A DNA stretch of 64,000 nucleotides, taken from positions 186,001 through 250,000 of the forward strand of contig NW_001799022.1 in NCBI RefSeq assembly GCF_000165425.1, in the 5' to 3' direction. The DNA is from Paramecium tetraurelia. Taxonomy: Eukaryota > Ciliophora > Oligohymenophorea > Peniculida > Parameciidae. Positions 1 to 11,958 of this stretch are shown here, piece after piece. The position numbers and the translations under genes are program-made. The notes under the pieces are model-generated. The model did no database searches, was not told where the DNA came from, and worked only from the letters and a program-made list of their open reading frames with translations. Position 1 is the first letter of the stretch. Each line of letters opens with the position of its first letter.

Positions 1-645
1 CAAGAACAACATAATTTTTTCCATGTTCTTGTTAACTTAAACACCCAAATCTGCGATTTCATTATTTTCACTTCCAAAAAATGTTTTTGTAATAGTTGTG
101 CTCGTCAACTATTTCAATACAGTTAAAATATCAATTGGACCATCCTTTAATTGAAGTTTCTTGCATTCTTACTTTAATGTCTCGACCATTACTAATAGAT
201 CTTAATTTGTGAAATGTTTAGTTAACATCTATCTTGATTTATGCCAACTCTTGCCGTTTTAGAAAAGCAATCCTTAATCTGCAAATGTGTCCGCAAATGG
301 CATGCCTTCCATTTTCTTATAAGATTCTTGATCAAAAAATACTAACTTCTTAAGTTTTGGATCAATCAAGGTGAAGTGAACTCCGCCTTTCAAATCATTA
401 GAGATATGTAATTTAACCTTGTTGTTCTTTAGCACTAATCTTTTTTAGGAATAGAACACATCTGATCTAAATACCAAATCTATTAGGATTTGGCCTATTA
501 ACCCAATAAATGGGAAATAGTATATCTCAACAGCGGAGCCATACTTAATCTTGTAGTACAAGAGCTTTGGAATTGGGGCAATCACGAGATAGGCTATCAA
601 GGCCAAGATCAGGTAACCTAAATATGATAATATGAGCAAATTCAT
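1..645 (-). CDS. Cytochrome P450, N-terminal part (cut by window edge)
   Basis: The reading frame starts at the ATG at 645-643 and runs off the window with no TGA; TAA and TAG are read as Gln throughout. About 215 residues are visible. Residues 1-25 form a hydrophobic membrane anchor, followed by a proline-containing linker and a second hydrophobic patch. Near residue 134 the sequence WHKSR fits the WxxxR helix-C motif of P450s, preceded by the usual FxxG context and by a DPKLKKLVF-type segment seen in ciliate P450s. The expected role is an ER-anchored haem monooxygenase; substrate cannot be guessed. The haem-binding cysteine, ExxR and I-helix lie outside the window, so the family call rests on the N-terminal third only. 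No intron was needed in the visible part. Confidence 0.72.
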
Positions 646-1477
646 AAATTCTTAATTATTTATAAATTAACAACTTTATTTTTGTTTTTAATGTATGAAT
701 TTTATGGAAAAATATATATTATATATTAGAATTTTGCAGTATTAATATAAATATAATGTATTAATTAATTGTCTTAGTTTATTATTTAAATTGGCTATTT
801 TCATTAATGAAATCTTAGATAAAATGGACTTTTAAATATAGAAATTCAATATTTTCTAGATTTCTTCCTACCTTCAAATATTTTCAATTGAAACATGTCT
901 CTCTATTAGCATATAAATTCTTATTATAATTTGGATGAAAAATATAAATATATTTATTTATTAGTAATACTTGAAAAAATTTAATGAGTGAATGCCTTCT
1001 GACCCTAAAATTAAATAAGAGCTACCCTAAATTATAAGTTTAAAGACTTTTTCTTTCCAAAAGATGTATGAATTTTAAAGAGCCTTAATCTTGTATAAAT
1101 AGGAGACAAAAAGTTTCGGCAATTACTTATAAAAAGTATTATAAGGTGTATTTGAAATTATAAATATAAAATGAATGATCTAGAAAGAATACTAAATTGA
1201 TCTAAAAATAGTACTTAAGTCTCTTTGGCTGAAATTTTCAAACCTAGAATTGCTGCCATATTCAATTGCATGATACATATATTAAAATTATAATTAACCT
1301 TCTAAAACAACCTAAACCTAGTTATTCGACCCCAACCAAAATTATTTATAGATAAACAATTCAAAGTTTATTTAAAAATATCAAGATATAAACTAATTAA
1401 AAGAAAAAATATATATATATCTTTTCTTTTGTAATATATTGAAAAGATTATGAATTTTTTTTATGTAAACTAAAAAT
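646..1477. other. AT-rich intergenic stretch
   Basis: This stretch separates the P450 start from the stop of the Cache-like gene. It holds no long TGA-free frame with coding character. An ATG at about 985 opens a 60-codon frame on the plus strand, but its composition is not convincing. It probably holds the P450 promoter and the 3' flank of the neighbour. Confidence 0.5.
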
Positions 1478-3099
1478 TCATTTAGACAGTTCAACTGTTT
1501 TTGACAGGTGATTATATTAATTAAATTATTTTATTAATTGAGAAATCATTTATTGTAAATGTTTGGTTGGAATAGATATCTAATTAGTTAATTAGATTTT
1601 GGTACACTCACATAATAATTCAATTTTTGTTGATTAATCCATTTATTTTGAGTATTAATATTTTTCGATTTACCTGCAAATAATTCCTTTTTATTATTAA
1701 TTTTTAGTTAAGATATCACTGAAATTTATTATTTAAAGTTCTAAGTTATTGAAAACACTATTGCCCTTCTTTTTCTTATTCATTAACTTGAAGATTTCCT
1801 TATCCAAATTATTCCCCATTTTTTTAATATATATTTTGGCAGTAGTCATTACTCTGAGAATAGGGCGAAAAATGAATATAACAATAATCATCGAAATGAA
1901 AATTAAGGAGCAAGATATAATTATTTAGATATAAAAAGCTCTTTCATTTGCCTATTAAACCAAAAGTTCGAGCTCTAAGAAGTTTTCTTGTAATACGTGC
2001 TCAAAGCTCGCATTAGTAAACCTAGACTTTAAACTTAAAGTTACATCATTAATGTAAAATTTCCAGGGATTTAATTAGCCACTATCTTAATGGGTTTTTT
2101 GTAAATGGAATTGTATCTACATAAAATTTATTTTTCATCCAGCTAACAATTTGAAATGCTAGGATTTTTATTAGCAAAATTGAAAATTTCATTCCAATCG
2201 GTTTAATTGAATCCTGTTTTATTTTCTTCGTATATAAAATTTAATTCTGTGACTGGAAGATTTAAATTGACCTTTCTATATATTATTTGACCATCTTAAT
2301 TTAACAAATAAGTGTTAGCTTAAATTAACTACATATCAGGGTCTTCAGCATCAAAGTCAGTACCTGCTATAGCATCTAGAGCTTTTGTATATTAATTTTC
2401 TAAAGAATAAGAAATAGTTTATTTATAGATAAATTGAGTGCCTGAAAAGTATAGTTTTGAGAAAAAGTATTTTTAATCTTTCTCCTATTAATATTTATCC
2501 AAATGGTTTACAAACCAATTTTTTGATTAAGGGGAGAATGACCAATCGTAAATTACTTAAGGATAAATAAACCCAACTTAAATGTCTCCAGTTGCCACAT
2601 AGAAGATTCTATTATGTTGGGTAGTATCAAATAAGAGAATATATTCTGATAGTAATCTGGAGAATTTTTATAGGTCTTGATATTTTTACATTTGTGGCAA
2701 TTAATTTCCATCCTTACAAAGGTAACAAGTTAAGCAAAGTTGTGGGATTGAAAATAAAAAGTCCTTCTCTTTTTCAGTCTCACATTTAAGTGAATCTTTA
2801 GATTATTCTGATATATGAAAATGATCCAATAACGAATAAAGAGAACCTAAACTTGTTAAGAGCTATATCCCTTTGAAAATAAAATAATAAATACTGTGAT
2901 ATTATTTTGAAATGAGATAATAATTTAGTTAGGGGAGAAGGAGGTTAAGTGCTTTTTTATCTTAACGTTACAAAACTATAGTAGATGAATTTTCATAGAT
3001 TCCAATTATTACATTTTTTTAAACAATGTAAAATGAGAGAATCAATATGAAACTGATTAAAAAAGCACAAATTTTCACCAAAAAAATCTAGTCTCTCAT
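1478..3099 (-). CDS. Two-TM protein with Cache-like extracellular region
   Basis: Translation starts at the ATG at 3099, followed by a clear signal-anchor (about residues 5-27, motif FLISFILILSFY). A roughly 350-residue extracytoplasmic region follows, with a WSFSPQSKNWF segment and a later TYLLNQDGQI segment that recall double-Cache sensor domains. A second strong TM helix (IISCSLIFISMIIVIFIF) is followed by a basic, Gln-rich tail of about 130 residues ending at the TGA at 1478. The reading frame changes once around 2060-2120, so at least one intron lies there; its exact borders were not settled. The architecture suggests a surface sensor that detects a small ligand and signals through its tail. 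No kinase, cyclase or phosphatase domain is visible. The Cache assignment is by resemblance only. Confidence 0.6.
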
Positions 3100-3344
3100 T
3101 CTAAGATTGTGAAACTGTTTCCTTATAGCTTGCCAAATGATCATATTAATCTTTATTTAATATTATTTAAATTTACAATTTAATATGTATTTGAAAAGAA
3201 ATGACAAATATCCATAAAGTATAACATAATAAGCATTGAATACAAAAATCTCTAATTCATCAATCAATTTATAATGGATAAATTGCCTCTTTAAATAAAT
3301 ATAAGAAATAATAATGATTTATAATTTATATTATATAATATTAA

Positions 3345-4914
3345 ATGAGTGATAAATCGAAATCACCTCCAACAAAGAAATTAATCAAAAACAAAATGAA
3401 GAAGCAATTCTCCAATGAGAAATTCTCAACTAAAAACTACCAACCTTCAAGATTTGTTGTTGCAGAGCGATTATAACCAATAACGTATATGAATTAGTTT
3501 CATTATTGATTAGATATAAGGCCCAAGAAATTCTGAGTGAATTTCAAACAAAAATTGAAGATGCCTTCTTTTCTTAGCCAAATCAATTGAAAAGTGTACA
3601 ACCTAGTTAATAGAGAGTGCTATAGGTATGAAATTGTTAGAGTGCTAAATAGCCAAAAGAATATAAAAAGAAACCGCTAAGAAGATAAGAGAACGATATG
3701 CAAATGTATAAGGACATCTTTGTGTAACCTAAGGCGGATGCGTTGTAAGAGCTCAAAGAAAAAGAGAAAGATTTTGAAGCACTCTTTCATAAAGGATAAG
3801 CAAAACAATATGACAAAATTCTGAATATTAAGGAAGATGAGGATAAACCAGTCAAAAACTTATTGGGATCATTACTAAACGAATAACTAATGAAATCTAC
3901 GGCTCCCATTGATAATATTGATTTGAAAAAAGAAATTGACAAAGTGGCCTAAATGGATTTGCCTGTTCAACCAGAAACTAACTTCTAGTTCTTCGATCAA
4001 TAGATTTCTGTCCAACCACCAGATCTACCAAATGCTAGTATTGCATCGCCATTGACACCTGGAAATGGTTATGCCCCATCCATACCTTATACTCATAATG
4101 TTAAGGAAAACAACAGAACTAGCATTAAGGATTTACTTGTAAGAGCCAAGGCTGGTATGTAAGCTGGTGATATTTAAAAGGAAGCGCATTTATCATTTTA
4201 TTTAGGAATGGTCTATGAGAGTAGCAAAAATCATAATGAAGCTGTGAGATTCTATAAGAAATTTGTGGCATGTGCCAAACTAATGGAAGACAAAATAGGA
4301 ATGGCATTGGGAACTAACAGAGTGGCATTCAATTATTACAATGCTGGTAACTTTACAAAATCAATTGAATTTCATAAACAAAATTTATAGTATTCAGATT
4401 AGGAGAATATGTTTACAGGATTTTATAATATGGGGTTAGCCCAGAGAAGGCTTAAGAATTATGAGGAATCCATTGATTATTTTTCGAATGCTTTGGAATG
4501 GGCTCAGAAAAGAGATGAAGCAGAATCATCATGCATATCATATGGCTAATTGGGTATAGTATTTTTAGAAATTAAACAATATGATTAAGCATTTGAAAAT
4601 TTTTAAGTAATAGTTTTATGCAATTTAATAGAACTGTTATGAATTGGCTAGGAGATTGAAAAATCATAAATTACAATTAGATTGCTTGTTGAATCTAATT
4701 AAAATATCAGGATATCTTTAAACCTCAACGGAAGTGTAAACATAAATTTTGAAAAATGCGATCTTAGTAATTTTAGCTTATATTATTTAAGTGTGCAAAC
4801 CATTTAAATGAAAAATCAATCGCAACTTTATGCTTATGTAACTTAGGTGTTCTTGAATCAAAACCTCCATAACCAAATTAAAATTACGATGATTTAGAAT
4901 ATGAATAATTTTGA
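3345..4914 (+). CDS. TPR-repeat protein, TTC29-like
   Basis: The ATG at 3345 begins a basic N-terminus, then a low-complexity middle, then a TPR array from about 4150 onward. Visible TPR helices include YLGMVYESSKNHNEAVRFY, NRVAFNYYNAGNFTKSIEF, GFYNMGLAQRRLKNYEESI and YGQLGIVFLEIKQYDQAF. Introns of about 25-29 nt are inferred near 3487, 3626, 4607 and 4769. The repeat spacing and the GxxxxxYxxxxNYxxSIxxF pattern resemble TTC29, an axonemal protein linked to ciliary motility, which would suit a ciliate. The TPR call is secure; the TTC29 orthology is an inference from pattern similarity. A second, related TPR gene lies at 8448-9547. Confidence 0.8.
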
Positions 4915-5233
4915 TAAATAACATTATTTTTATTATATAATAAAATGAATTCGTCTCATTGAAAATATATTAAAGCACACTCAGAGATAGACACTAAATT
5001 ATCTTATTCAAACTGGCTGAGAACTAAAATTGATGTACAAGACTGGAACATTTAAGTAAGGCATTTAAAAAATGATTATACTAAATTAAGAACAATAATG
5101 AAATTTTGCAATGGTCACTAGAATATTAAAAGTTTAATTTTAATATCCTCAATTCTTAGAAATTTGAAAGATATTACAATAAAAAGAACAACTGAATAAT
5201 GAACATTATTGTTTTATTTTTAATATCTTCTCT
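4915..5233. other. Unassigned stretch with short coding-like frames
   Basis: Between the TPR gene stop and the stop of the next minus-strand gene. On the plus strand, segments such as the frame ending at the TGA near 5202 (EILQWSLEYQKF region) look codon-like, but no good start was found and frames are broken by TGA. It may be a small spliced gene, a remnant, or chance openness in AT-rich DNA. Confidence 0.3.
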
Positions 5234-5587
5234 TCACTATTAAGGAAATCTAAGTTTGAATAAACTCATGGCAACATTAGAAATCTCTTTTGCTCTGTCG
5301 TTTAACCAATCCATTTAATCTTAAGTTTATGCTACTTCTGCAAACTTTCTTGTAAATCTAATTTTTGTGAATGATTCAATTTCATTAAATTTAGCCTACT
5401 TTACAATTTCAATTACCAAATCCTCATAATAATTATAGACATCTTGAGCTGTGTAATGGTTTGGAAGCACATGATCAAATCTCTTGATTGGACTCACATA
5501 CTTTTTAATTATTTCGTCAAACTTCATTAAATTTATTAAAATATAATAATATTGATAATATACATTATTAGGAAAGCAGAGACTCAT
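5234..5587 (-). CDS. Small protein of unknown function (about 97-117 aa)
   Basis: One open frame ends at the TGA at 5236-5234. The longest form starts at 5587. The first 20 codons are AT-rich and resemble a leader, so the ATG at 5527 (MKFDEIIKKYVSPIKRFDH) is the more likely start, giving about 97 residues. The protein is mixed-charge, alpha-helical in look, with no signal peptide or TM helix, and ends in LFKLRFPQQ. A TAG codon at about 5396 would end it early under the standard code. No family was recognised. If the long form is right, its start is only about 70 bp from the divergent gene at 5661. Confidence 0.55.
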
Positions 5588-5660
5588 ATATCAAAAAATA
5601 CTTGATTTCTAATTAATTTGCGCTAAATAATTAAATAATATATTACATAAATTAATTCAT

Positions 5661-6065
5661 ATGAGTTAAGAACAAGCAACATAAGTGAGTGCCTATTCAG
5701 CTTATTAAAATAAATAACATTAATTATGCTATAGTTTAGAAACAAGTAACAGTATGAGGATTTTAAGAAGCATTAAAAAAGGAATATCGGTATCAAAAGT
5801 CTGTGAAGAAAATTTATTAAATTTGAATTCTAATATTGATAGATTAGAAATATCGAAAGATGATTATTATGAAACAACAACATAAATTTAAAGGGGAAAA
5901 ATGCCGACTATTTAATAAATAATAGGTCAATTGCAAAGAAGAGTAACTCAAATGTAAAATCTTGCTTAGATGAGATTGGAATAAAATTCAAGTGATAGTA
6001 GTGAGGATTGGGTACCTGATTTTAGAGAGGAGGAAGAAGAGAGTGATTATTTTGAATAACAGTGA
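5661..6065 (+). CDS. Small acidic-tailed hypothetical protein (134 aa)
   Basis: A single uninterrupted frame runs from the ATG at 5661 to the TGA at 6063. The middle is basic and Gln-rich (IGQLQRRVTQMQNLAQMR), and the C-terminus is strongly acidic (FREEEEESDYFEQQ). No TM segment or recognised domain is present. The acidic tail with SSDSSED could be a casein-kinase-2-type target, but this is only an inference from composition. The stop lies 12 bp from the stop of the convergent phosphatase gene. Confidence 0.6.
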
Positions 6066-6077
6066 TAATTAATTAAA

Positions 6078-6879
6078 TCAATTTAATACATTTTTAGGGT
6101 ACTTTCTTTTCATTTACTTTATACATTATACTATATTTTCTTTTGGCTTAACATTCTTTTTTAACATTGCATCATAGATTTTCAGTTCTTAATCCTTCAA
6201 ATCATCGTACCATGATTTAATTAGTAATCCATTTTCTAAGGATAAATGACATCACTTACATGGATTTAAAGACATTCCAGATAAAGAATTGTCAATAATA
6301 AAGGTTTTCTCCAAATTTGAATTCACTTTAGTTAAATCTTTATAAAACACCCCATCCTTCTTGGTACAACTCTAAACATTATATCATAAATGTTGTTACA
6401 TCTCTGTAGAATCTTCTCTTGATGAATCCACTTGGATCTAGATAATCAATAACTTTGTCAGCATATTCCTTTAGAGCAGCTGTAAAAATAACCAGTTCAA
6501 AATATTTTGATAAGGCTTTCAAGAAATCTCTTGCAAATGGCCTAATTTTGACATAATACTTTTCAATTGTGTTCCCTATTTTCACAATGATTTCTTCATC
6601 CAGAAATGAAGTTCTTTCCATTTCTGAGCGTATTAAGGTTTCATCGAGGTCTAACACAAGAGTAAACTCTTTTTCTGTCTCTTTTGCAGTTATTTTATCT
6701 TTGCAATCATCATCTGAATCTAAACCCTTCACTGAGAGAGGAGATCCCATCATTATTAAGATCGAACCTAACATTTCCCAACTCCAAGAGATGATTTTCT
6801 TGCATCTGTCAGTCGTTGAAGCATTTACTAAAGTATTTCCTACTATTTTAGCAATATTTGATTTAGAAATGTATTCCAT
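6078..6879 (-). CDS. FCP1/SCP-type CTD phosphatase
   Basis: The ATG at 6879 begins a protein with the HAD-phosphatase signature VLDLDETLI (about residues 74-82), the DxDxT nucleophile motif of FCP1/SCP (NLI-interacting factor) phosphatases. KYYVKIRPFARDFLKALSK, FELVIFTAALKEYAD and ILDNS-like IIDNSLSG segments follow in the family order. Two introns restore the frame: 28 nt (6372-6399, giving FYRD-SCTKKDG) and 24 nt near 6230. The C-terminus NGLLIKSWYDDLKDQEL matches the family's closing motif. The family dephosphorylates Ser in the RNA polymerase II C-terminal repeats or related substrates. The TGA at 6078 is 12 bp from the neighbour's stop; the start is 44 bp from that of the sorting nexin. 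Confidence 0.9.
6372..6399 (-). other. 28-nt spliceosomal intron (phosphatase gene)
   Basis: GTAACA...TTTAG. Removing it joins FYRD to SCTKKDG, as expected for SCP-type phosphatases; left in, the frame ends early at a TGA after about 24 further codons. A good example of the tiny introns in this window. Confidence 0.85.
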
Positions 6880-6923
6880 TATTATATTAATTAAAACGGG
6901 GAAGTCTGTATTAATATTTATAA

Positions 6924-8187
6924 ATGTAAAATAATATTATTGATTAAAATAAAATAGTTGTCACAGTAAAGGATCCTACTATTAATTAAAATCAAGAGGA
7001 ATTTGTATTGTATAATATAGAGGGATAAGATAACGCAGGCGATTTTTAGATTTAACATCGTTTTAGTGAATTTTTCTAATTAAGATCCTTGCTTGCCTAA
7101 AAATGGTAATACTGTTATATACCGGCATTGCCTCCAAAAGTTGTTTAAGTAATGTAAATGCAATTCAAATTTAGGGAAATTTGAGTTTGAAAGTGATTTA
7201 TTAAAGATTAATGATGCTAGATCATTTCATGAAATAATTATCTAATTTTTCATTTTTGTGGTATTCTCATGAAGTTTAAGCATTTTTACGATAACAATAA
7301 CTAAGGAAAAGTAATTCTAATGAATAGTAAGAGAACTATGCCAATTTATTGATTTCAATTTTCCCACATTTTGCTGAAAATGTAATAGATTAGGAAGTAG
7401 AAACTAAAATAGACTAATTTCTCCTTTTTATTCAAAATGCTACTCCAATTCTTCAGAATTATAAAGTAATCATGAAAAGTAAATTAACCATTAGGTAAAA
7501 TTATCAATATAATTAGTAAATAACATTTCGAATAAATAAATATTTTTCAAACTTTTTTCATACCTGAATATGAGAAGATATTAGAGACAAATGTTGAATA
7601 AATCAGGTCTCGCTAAACAAGTAAGATATTTTAAGAGGATCAGAGTAATTGTGTTTTAAGTGACACTGATAAGTAATTCTATATCATGTATATTTAGATT
7701 AAAATTGAATTGAATGAATTTTAAGTAAATTTATAATTAAATTTCTTAGGTTTTAATTGAATTGATTCAAAAAAGAGAACAATTGAAATTATAGATTCAA
7801 ACTTTAAATGAATAACTCTAAAGAAAAGTAAAATATGTATCTGAGATCTAAAATAATGGTTTGAATATAATTAAGCAATTAGTAACAACTAAAGAGGATG
7901 AAATAGAAAAAGCATTCTTAAATTTGAAACAAGTTATTTATATTAATCCTATTGTAGCTTGAAAAAGAATTGACAATCTAGGTTTCCTTCTTTTCGCTTA
8001 TCACTAACAAATTAGCTTCAGATATACAGTTATTGAAAAAGGTCTTTTCATAAAATTATTACTAAGTGGTTAGAGAAATGAGTAAACTTTTTAAACAAAA
8101 TGCTCAAAAAGTATAAATACAATTTAGGATTAGAATATTTCATTTTACTAGAACCTATTATTAGAAATAGAGAAGTCAGAACTTTGA
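6924..8187 (+). CDS. Sorting nexin (PX domain plus BAR-like helices)
   Basis: The ATG at 6924 leads straight into a PX domain: IVVTVKDP, then FVLYNIEG, the HRFSEFFQLRSLL segment with the RysdF-type phosphoinositide-binding pattern, and YIPALPPK. An intron of about 26 nt near 7150 continues the PX fold (GNLSLKVIYQRLMMLDHF). Downstream the protein is helical and charged (ELIQKREQLKLQIQTLNEQ, KEDEIEKAFLNLKQ), consistent with a BAR domain that bends membrane. Several introns of 24-29 nt are inferred (near 7467, 7730, 7942). The likely role is endosomal sorting at PI3P membranes. The stop is at 8187 if a 17-nt intron near 8119 is used, or 8197 if not. Confidence 0.85.
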
Positions 8188-8447
8188 AATTAACTGATAA
8201 TTATATTTTTCTAAGCATATTTATTTATATATCTCTAATGTAAAATTATGTATTTGATGCTCTTTTTAATAACTGATGTTAAAAATTTTAGATATTTTAT
8301 TGTATTGATGATGTTTTTGTTTCATTTTGATAATTTGTTGAGGAACTTTAAAAATAGATATAGAATAAATAATATTATTAGTATATCAGATGATTATATA
8401 ATAATTTGACGGATTACATATAACAAAATAATTATTATTTATAATAG

Positions 8448-9547
8448 ATGAAATCATCATTTTAAGCTTGCAGAAGCACATACAACAAGTCCCATCGAAA
8501 CTATTCTGTTAGACCTACTTCTTCTTTGGCAGAAGAGAATTAAGTAAGGAATTTCAGACTGTTTTCTTAAACTTAAGGATGTTCCATTACAACTAACTAA
8601 CCCCAAAGAATAGAACTACCCTGTTTTTTTAATACTCCAGCTAGATTTAAGAACATGAATGTACTATTTAATATTAGCTAAAGAGAAAAATAAAATTCAA
8701 TTGTCCGAAAAATAAAATGATCCAAAAAGCCTTTAGACTCCTGAATTGTGTATTTATCTACAAGCTCAAAGACGATTGAAAGATTATGAGATGCTGGCAT
8801 TTGCATGTAAAAGAGCTGGCAAAATCAAAGATGAAGGAAGAGCCTACTATAGTATGGGTGTGTTATTGGACAATATGGGTAAATGGAGTTAAGCTATATA
8901 ATAATATGAGAGATTTCTAAAAATATGCTCTAAAATAGATGACTAACATGGATGTGGTTTAGCTTATAATTGTATAGGAGTAGACTATTAGTTCATGGCT
9001 GAAACGAATCCAAAGTTTATTGAAAAAGCAATTGATTTTCATAAAAAACACGAAGAAGTTTCAGATAGCAATGGTAAATTTTTGGCATCAATAAACCTGG
9101 GTTTGTGTTACGATGTCAATTCTTAGTTATCTATGTTTTACTTTTAGTAGGCTCTCAAGCATGCAATAAATATGTCAAGCAAATTAGGATAAACAATAGC
9201 TATTGCCAATATTGGAAGAATAGGACAAAAAGGTTTATATGATAATGCTGAAAAAATGAAAGTAAATATAAACTCAAAAGTTTTAGTTATTCATAGAAAA
9301 GTTTTTATAATTAGCAAATGAGTTAAAAGACACAGAAAGTATAATAAAAGGACATATGAAACTAGGAGCAGTGTCTGCTTAAATGGGATCATATACTGAA
9401 GGAAAGAATAGTTTTTTAAAGGCCTTAGAAATGGTTGAGAATGATCGATACTTATATTAAGAGGCTAAATGCGGATTTGCAATTTCGAATGCTGAAATGA
9501 ATATGGATTAATATTTGAGAGAATAAGCATAATTATTAAAATAATGA
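8448..9547 (+). CDS. TPR-repeat protein
   Basis: The ATG at 8448 starts a low-complexity, Ser/Thr-rich N-terminus of about 75 residues. Tetratricopeptide repeats follow: LQAQRRLKDYEMLAFACKR, YYSMGVLLDNMGKWSQAIQQ, YNCIGVDYQF and INLGLCYDVN. After a 25-nt intron near 9260 come GHMKLGAVSAQMGSYTEG and more repeat helices, ending with LREQAQLLKQ at the TGA at 9545. A second intron of about 25 nt is needed near 8660. The phrase AIDFHKKHEEVSDSNGKF resembles SIEFHKQNLQYSDQENMF in the gene at 3345, so the two may be old paralogues or the same axonemal TPR class. Partners are unknown. Confidence 0.82.
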
Positions 9548-9691
9548 TACTGATTCTATAATACAATTTAAATATTATCTAATGATATCTTTCATATTAA
9601 ATTATATTTAAACAAAAAAAGAGAAAAAAGTTGATTAAAATATAATAATTTATTTAATTATTTTTATGTGTAATATGATTGCTTTATTATA

Positions 9692-10851
9692 TCATATTCT
9701 CCAAAAGTTAATAATACCATTAACATCACTTGTAGATATCAAGCTATCATTAACTTTGTTTATGCAAGCGATGGCAGTCTAATGTCCGAATTTATCATCT
9801 TCTGTCTTCTATCCTGCAATAATATTTAATATTTTGTACCTTTTCCAGAAAACATTTGTTTTGCAGCAGCAATACTTCCAGATTTCTACACTTCTCCTTC
9901 TGCAGCCAAGCATTTCTCAATAATGGATGTAAACTTCAAAGTAGGTTCACAATTCAACAGAACTGGCTTTCTATCATATCCAACTCCCACCATTGTGGAA
10001 TCATTCAAATATAATATTTTATTAAATGGTTTAGTCTCCTTGATATAAGTAGCCTTTAATATGGATATTCATAATATACATTTGTATCTTCATTTTCAAC
10101 GATCAGGCTTCCATCATCATTAAATGAATATTGTTTAATTAATCCTGTGTGTGCAGCAACAGCAAATTTTTTGCCTGATTGAGTAAAATCAATTGAATTA
10201 ACCCAACCATTTAAATTTATTGTAACAAGGATTTCTCCAAATGTTTTAATGTCTTTGAAAAGACCATTGTATGACTAATCCTCTGAATTAATATTATCTT
10301 AGATAACACATGAAACTAATTTAAATGTCTGATCAGTTGATCCTAATCCTAATACTCTTCCACTTGGATGGAATCTACAAGCGGTTACACTTGAATAGAA
10401 ACAATTGATCTATTGATTATGCCACCAATTGTTTTTTTCTTCAAAAAATAAAACAAATGCTTTATGACATGCAGTCCCAACTACACATTTTTATCCATTT
10501 GGAGCCCATTCTCCTGACAAAATTGCTTTCTCGTTTGTGATAATGACTAAATCTTTGCTCCAAGTATTATTGACATTTCTATATACATAAACCTATCATC
10601 ATCTTAAAATTTACGCTTCTATCATCACTTCCAATTAAAATTTTGTTATCTACTGACCAAGACAACACATTAATTTATTAGGATGCATCCTTCAAAGTGG
10701 ATACCTTTTACCATGTTCCAATCTTCTCCAATTAACCAACCTTATAAATATCTGCATTGCTGGTATTTTTAATAGATAGGGCAACATATTAGCCATCTGG
10801 TGACCAAGTATGTGTTACCAACTTTTGTTATCTCAGATAGGATTCAGTCAT
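9692..10851 (-). CDS. ARPC1: Arp2/3 complex subunit 1 (p40, WD40)
   Basis: The ATG at 10851 gives a WD40-type protein that follows the ARPC1 order: LVTHTWSPDGQYVALSI, VLSWSVDNKILIGSDDRS-VYVY, AILSGEWAPNGQKCVVG, the NNWWHNQQI signature (ARPC1 has a conserved WW at this point), CRFHPSGRVLGLGSTDQTF and NGWVNSIDFTQSGKKFAVA. It closes with HQTAIACINKV and IINFWRI at the TGA at 9692. Three introns are inferred (22 nt near 10600, about 26 nt near 10070, 26 nt near 9835). ARPC1 is a core subunit of the seven-protein complex that nucleates branched actin filaments. A second subunit, ARPC3, lies 5 kb away at 15912. Confidence 0.88.
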
Positions 10852-11145
10852 TTTTATTAAAGATAATATTTATATTCTAAAATATAATTGAAATCCATAA
10901 TTTAATAGGAAAATGAATTAGGCTCAAAAGTTTTAATAAAAAAATTAATGACATTATATATTTATAAATTTTATATTATACTATATAATAACACTCTTAA
11001 TTAATTGTTATTTTAACTAAAAGTTCACTTCACTATATATATTGGTAATCCATAAGTTAATATAAAATAATGATATCAAAGGACTTTAATTAAAGCTCCG
11101 TAATCTCCTAAAATAATAAATCATTTTAAATACAATCTAAGTAAA

Positions 11146-11782
11146 ATGATATTGTCAGTTAATGTAGAAAAATCAAGAGACTCTCTTATTGTAGAATAAG
11201 ATGAATAAGCGACTGTGATACATAAAAAAACAGTTAAGGAGACTTTTTGTAATTCGATATTCAAGATTTAACAAGAATGCCCTTTTAAATGTTTTGTATA
11301 CAAATTATGACAATAATTCAATATAATAGAAAGTGTCTCTTAATGAAAAAAAATATAATAAATAATAATGTTGAACCAAGTTAATTATAAATCCGAAACT
11401 GTATTGAAATGCTATGATATCAATTTTCGCCAAAATATCGTTGCTTTTGTGGAAATGTATAAAATGCATTTCCTATATTTTAATGTTCTCAAGCTCACCA
11501 GGTATGTGCTGACGAATTCCTTTATTAAGGTCCATATTTAGAGCGTATTCTATGCAAGAATTGTAATCAATATAGACATTTTAATGGGATTATTAATTTT
11601 TATTTTCGTTCATGGAAACAAAGCAAAAACTCTTTAATTTTAGTTCTAGCCTTGGTTATCTTTGTTGTTTTAACATTCTTTTCGTTTTTTGAATTGGATG
11701 ATGAGATGGCAAAAGATGGGTTATTAATATATTGCTTAGTATTTTCATATACTATAGGTTTATTTTACTTATATGTTTGATA
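11146..11782 (+). CDS. Zinc-binding two-TM protein (RING-variant-like)
   Basis: The second half is clear: a Cys/His-rich block (RCFCGN, CSQAHQVCADEF, ILCKNCNQYRHF) followed by two TM helices (SLILVLALVIFVVLTFFSFF and LLIYCLVFSYTIGLFYLYV) ending at the TGA at 11780. This order resembles membrane RING-variant (MARCH-type) proteins, but the Cys/His spacing was not matched exactly. The first exon is inferred to start at the ATG at 11146 and contains an extra ECPFKC pair. The join between about 11290 and 11430 was not resolved because TGA codons interrupt each frame. The product may be a membrane ubiquitin ligase or an unrelated zinc protein. Confidence 0.55.
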
Positions 11783-11958
11783 TCAAAGACGCTCACTCAT
11801 TTAAAAGAGGGTAAGACTACTTATTAAAAGACTTGACTTAGAAATGTATAATACAATAAGAATAATACGAATTTAATGATGAAATTATAAACTCTATGTA
11901 TGTATGACATCACTATTAATCAAATCAATCAATTTTCATTAAAATATTATATTTAATA

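Noticed and set aside
6569-6934. Plus-strand 121-codon ORF
   Set aside because: Antisense shadow of the CTD phosphatase gene, which has the catalytic DLDET motif on the minus strand.
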